From the NCBI GenBank assembly GCA_019058515.1, contig JAHPYY010000159.1, positions 27,439 through 91,438 on the forward strand: 64,000 bases of DNA. Direction: 5' to 3'. Shown piece after piece: positions 62,091 through 64,000 of the stretch (position 1 is the stretch's first letter; each line of letters begins with the position of its first letter). The position numbers were made by a program, and so were the translations under genes. Under the pieces are notes generated by a model, which was not told where the DNA came from, searched no databases, and was given only the letters and a program-made list of their open reading frames with translations. Origin of the DNA: Promethearchaeota archaeon (GTDB lineage: Archaea; Asgardarchaeota; Lokiarchaeia; Sigynarchaeales; SOKP01).

Positions 62091-63584
62091 TTAAGCGATG
62101 AGATCTCCAGTAATCTTGCTTATTTTTAAATGGCGATATTTGCCGTTAAAATCGTACATTTCTTGACCTTTATAAACTTTATCGAAAACCACTTCTGGAA
62201 ATAAGTACCGAGCAATATGGATAAGAGCATTTTTCTTTTCAATACAATTTAAGAGCTTTAAACACTCACAGGAGTAATAAAGCTCACTTATGAGGTCAAA
62301 ATTGGTTTTTTCTGAAATTACAAGTATCCCAAGATTTCTATAGATTCTCGAAACGATATTATCAATTAATTCGAATTCCCTCAAAGTCTTCATTGTATTT
62401 TGCATATAATGGCTGAAAAGAACATGATATGCAGCTTCGCTGGAAAAAAAACCTTCTCGATATTGATTGATTCCTTCTGGAGTTATTCTTTGTTCGATCT
62501 CGTCTATAATTGCTTTAATTCTATTTGAATCAACTTTATGATACACTCCTAATTCCTTGTAGAGTTTAAGGATGATTACTAATTGAGAAGTTTCAAGAGT
62601 TTTTAAAAAGTTAGGTTCGAAGTATTGAGGCGTACCTTTTAGTAACTCTTTGATTTGCTCTTCAGATAATTCAAAGTCTACAATCCAGGAAGATTTAAAA
62701 AAGTAATCCACTTTATTCGTCGCCTCTATAATTGGCGCTTCGAACTCGTCTATGCTTTCATCGTAAATATCTAACAGGAAATACTTTATTTGGTATTCCT
62801 CCTCTTCTTCTATGGTTACATCTAAGTGTTTTAATAGATATATTCCACAATAATACAAATCTGGATTCTTTAATGTTACTAATGGAAGCGTTTCTAACCA
62901 ATCAGATATATTATCTTTTATGTAATGTTTTATATGGGTGAAATCATATAGTTTCTGAATACCAAAAAACTCAATAATTCTATAAATCATGTAAAATAAT
63001 TGCATTTTATTATTTGGATTTTCAAAATCTTCAATTTGCTCGATTTTATTCTTATCTTCCCGTAATTTTTCGACAATCTTTTCTTTTATCTTGATGTATT
63101 TTCTTAATTGATTCTTTTTAGCAGGTTCCCCATCGTATAATTGTTTAAAGTTCCGCAATTCCATCATGAACTCTATTGGTAATAAGGACCTCTTTTTAAG
63201 ATATTTCATGGTGATGTTAGTGTTAGGGTCATCAACTAAGTATTCTAAAATTTTTTCTAAGAGGGTCTCAAAAACGATTGGAGCAAATTTAACCGAATAG
63301 ATTTCAATTATAGTATTTATCTTACTTAATTCCTTTTTATCAATATCTAGGAACTGATCTGATAGTTTTACTTCAATTTGAGAATTTTCTAAACCCAACT
63401 CGTGAAATTCGTCAGTTACGATAGCATTTATTGTCTCTATCACTGAATCTATCTTTTCCTTGTTTAATTTCAGATCTAATTCGTTCGATATTCTTAGTTT
63501 GAAATACTTGTCAATTGAATAATGGAATAAGTCCAATTGATTGAAATAAAGACTTAAAATGTTGAACAATCCTTGAAATATCAT
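62091..63584 (-). CDS. Unknown 497-residue helical protein
   Basis: A soluble, strongly alpha-helical protein without a recognised family or membrane segment. In the C-terminal half there are repeats of the form NPDLYYCGIYLLKHLDV and QYREGFFSSEAAYHVLFSHY, which recall the alpha/alpha-toroid helices of protein prenyltransferase or terpene cyclase proteins, but catalytic motifs are absent. N-terminal 250 residues contain many charged helices. It starts at an ATG; the following gene on the plus strand is divergent, 227 bases away. Identity uncertain. Confidence 0.6.
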   Translation of the reverse strand: MIFQGLFNILSLYFNQLDLFHYSIDKYFKLRISNELDLKLNKEKIDSVIETINAIVTDEFHELGLENSQIEVKLSDQFLDIDKKELSKINTIIEIYSVKFAPIVFETLLEKILEYLVDDPNTNITMKYLKKRSLLPIEFMMELRNFKQLYDGEPAKKNQLRKYIKIKEKIVEKLREDKNKIEQIEDFENPNNKMQLFYMIYRIIEFFGIQKLYDFTHIKHYIKDNISDWLETLPLVTLKNPDLYYCGIYLLKHLDVTIEEEEEYQIKYFLLDIYDESIDEFEAPIIEATNKVDYFFKSSWIVDFELSEEQIKELLKGTPQYFEPNFLKTLETSQLVIILKLYKELGVYHKVDSNRIKAIIDEIEQRITPEGINQYREGFFSSEAAYHVLFSHYMQNTMKTLREFELIDNIVSRIYRNLGILVISEKTNFDLISELYYSCECLKLLNCIEKKNALIHIARYLFPEVVFDKVYKGQEMYDFNGKYRHLKISKITGDLIA

Positions 63585-63811
63585 AATTTAAAGATAGCTT
63601 ATCTTTTATTAATCGGAAAAAGAAGTTATATAAAAAGTTATGCAAAACCATAAGAGAAATAGACACGGGAACAAAATAATAGTAAAATTTCTTATAGGTG
63701 TTATATTTGAATAATTAAAAATATGTTAATTTATTATATCTTTTTGGAAAACTTTAAAATATCAATGTACCATATATGAAACAAATAAAAAATTTCAAAT
63801 AAGGGACAAGT

Positions 63812-64000
63812 ATGAATGGAAAGCAAAAGTTTTTTCTTTTATTAGCACTCTTTCAGTTTATCCTTTTGTTTACGGTGTTTTTTTCGATCAACGGCATTGT
63901 AACATTTGTAGAAGCACAAACGCAAGAAGCGAGCTCGTATGATTATTATAACACTTTTGCTGCGGGGATGCTGGCGATTGCTGCCTCTATAGCCCTAGGT
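63812..64000 (+). CDS. atpK: A/V-type ATPase proteolipid subunit K, 5' part
   Basis: Only the first 63 residues are inside the window. A signal-like first helix (FFLLLALFQFILLFTVFF) is followed by a hydrophilic stretch and then AAGMLAIAASIALG, the beginning of the conserved small-residue-rich helix of archaeal/vacuolar c-type subunits. AAGGGA lies seven bases before the ATG. It would form the membrane rotor ring of the ATP synthase. More subunits are expected to the right of the window. Confidence 0.7.
   Translation, partial: MNGKQKFFLLLALFQFILLFTVFFSINGIVTFVEAQTQEASSYDYYNTFAAGMLAIAASIALG

Noticed and set aside
1..64000. CRISPR arrays, insertion sequences, prophage, tRNA and rRNA genes
   Set aside because: Scanning by eye found no regularly spaced repeats, transposase, integrase, tRNA T-loop or rRNA-like GC-rich stretch.

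Overview
The window looks like a piece of chromosome from an AT-rich Asgard archaeon, most like the Lokiarchaeia. Archaeal ancestry is supported by a beta-type proteasome subunit, a ThrRS editing-domain protein, a large archaeal FKBP, the start of a rotary ATPase proteolipid gene, inositol-1-phosphate synthase, TATA-type promoters and many leaderless-looking starts. The Asgard call rests on eukaryote-like modules: a GIFT (IFT52-like) domain, a gelsolin-like domain, longin-like domains, ITPK-like ATP-grasp kinases, leucine-rich repeat remnants and long coiled-coil proteins. The species cannot be fixed without a marker-gene tree. I saw no tRNA, rRNA, CRISPR array, IS element or prophage.

Layout. 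1-0.85 kb: a coiled-coil protein cut by the left edge. 1.1-4.6 kb: serine biosynthesis genes (SerA, class V aminotransferase, DUF1015). 4.7-11.2 kb: a nitroreductase-fold protein, a metallo-beta-lactamase-fold protein, transporters and membrane proteins. 11.3-19.1 kb: stand-alone ThrRS editing domain, a GlcD/GlcF-like redox pair, proteasome beta, GIFT-domain protein, PflX-like radical SAM protein and an HhH-FKBP fusion. 19.1-23.7 kb: a HAD protein, three ATP-grasp enzymes and Ino1. 23.9-27.4 kb: decayed dehydrogenase, amidohydrolase, MFS transporter and the remnant of a second one. 27.4-36.3 kb: two cytosolic multi-PAS histidine kinases around an ITPK-like kinase, UppP, a low-molecular-weight phosphatase and nicotinamidase. 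36.9-37.8 kb: a methyltransferase gene interrupted by two stop codons.

38.1-58.7 kb is a large chemosensory region. It has two receptors, one of them apparently split over two genes. It also has two longin-like protein genes each followed by cheY (the second with cheW between), then cheA, a 1153-residue coiled-coil/beta-sandwich protein, a possible degenerate nuclease-fold protein, a CheW-CheC-CheC fusion and, just downstream, a gelsolin-like protein. An RHH-DHp-receiver protein, a small PAS histidine kinase and two small paralogous proteins lie in the same region. No CheR, CheB or CheD and no archaellum gene was seen. A chemosensory pathway whose output is the cytoskeleton or membranes is an attractive reading, but it is inference.

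58.7-64 kb: membrane proteins, a CaCA cation exchanger, an unrecognised 497-residue protein and the start of an A/V-type ATPase subunit K gene. Several degraded genes (dehydrogenase, transporter, methyltransferase, leucine-rich repeat protein) suggest ongoing gene loss.
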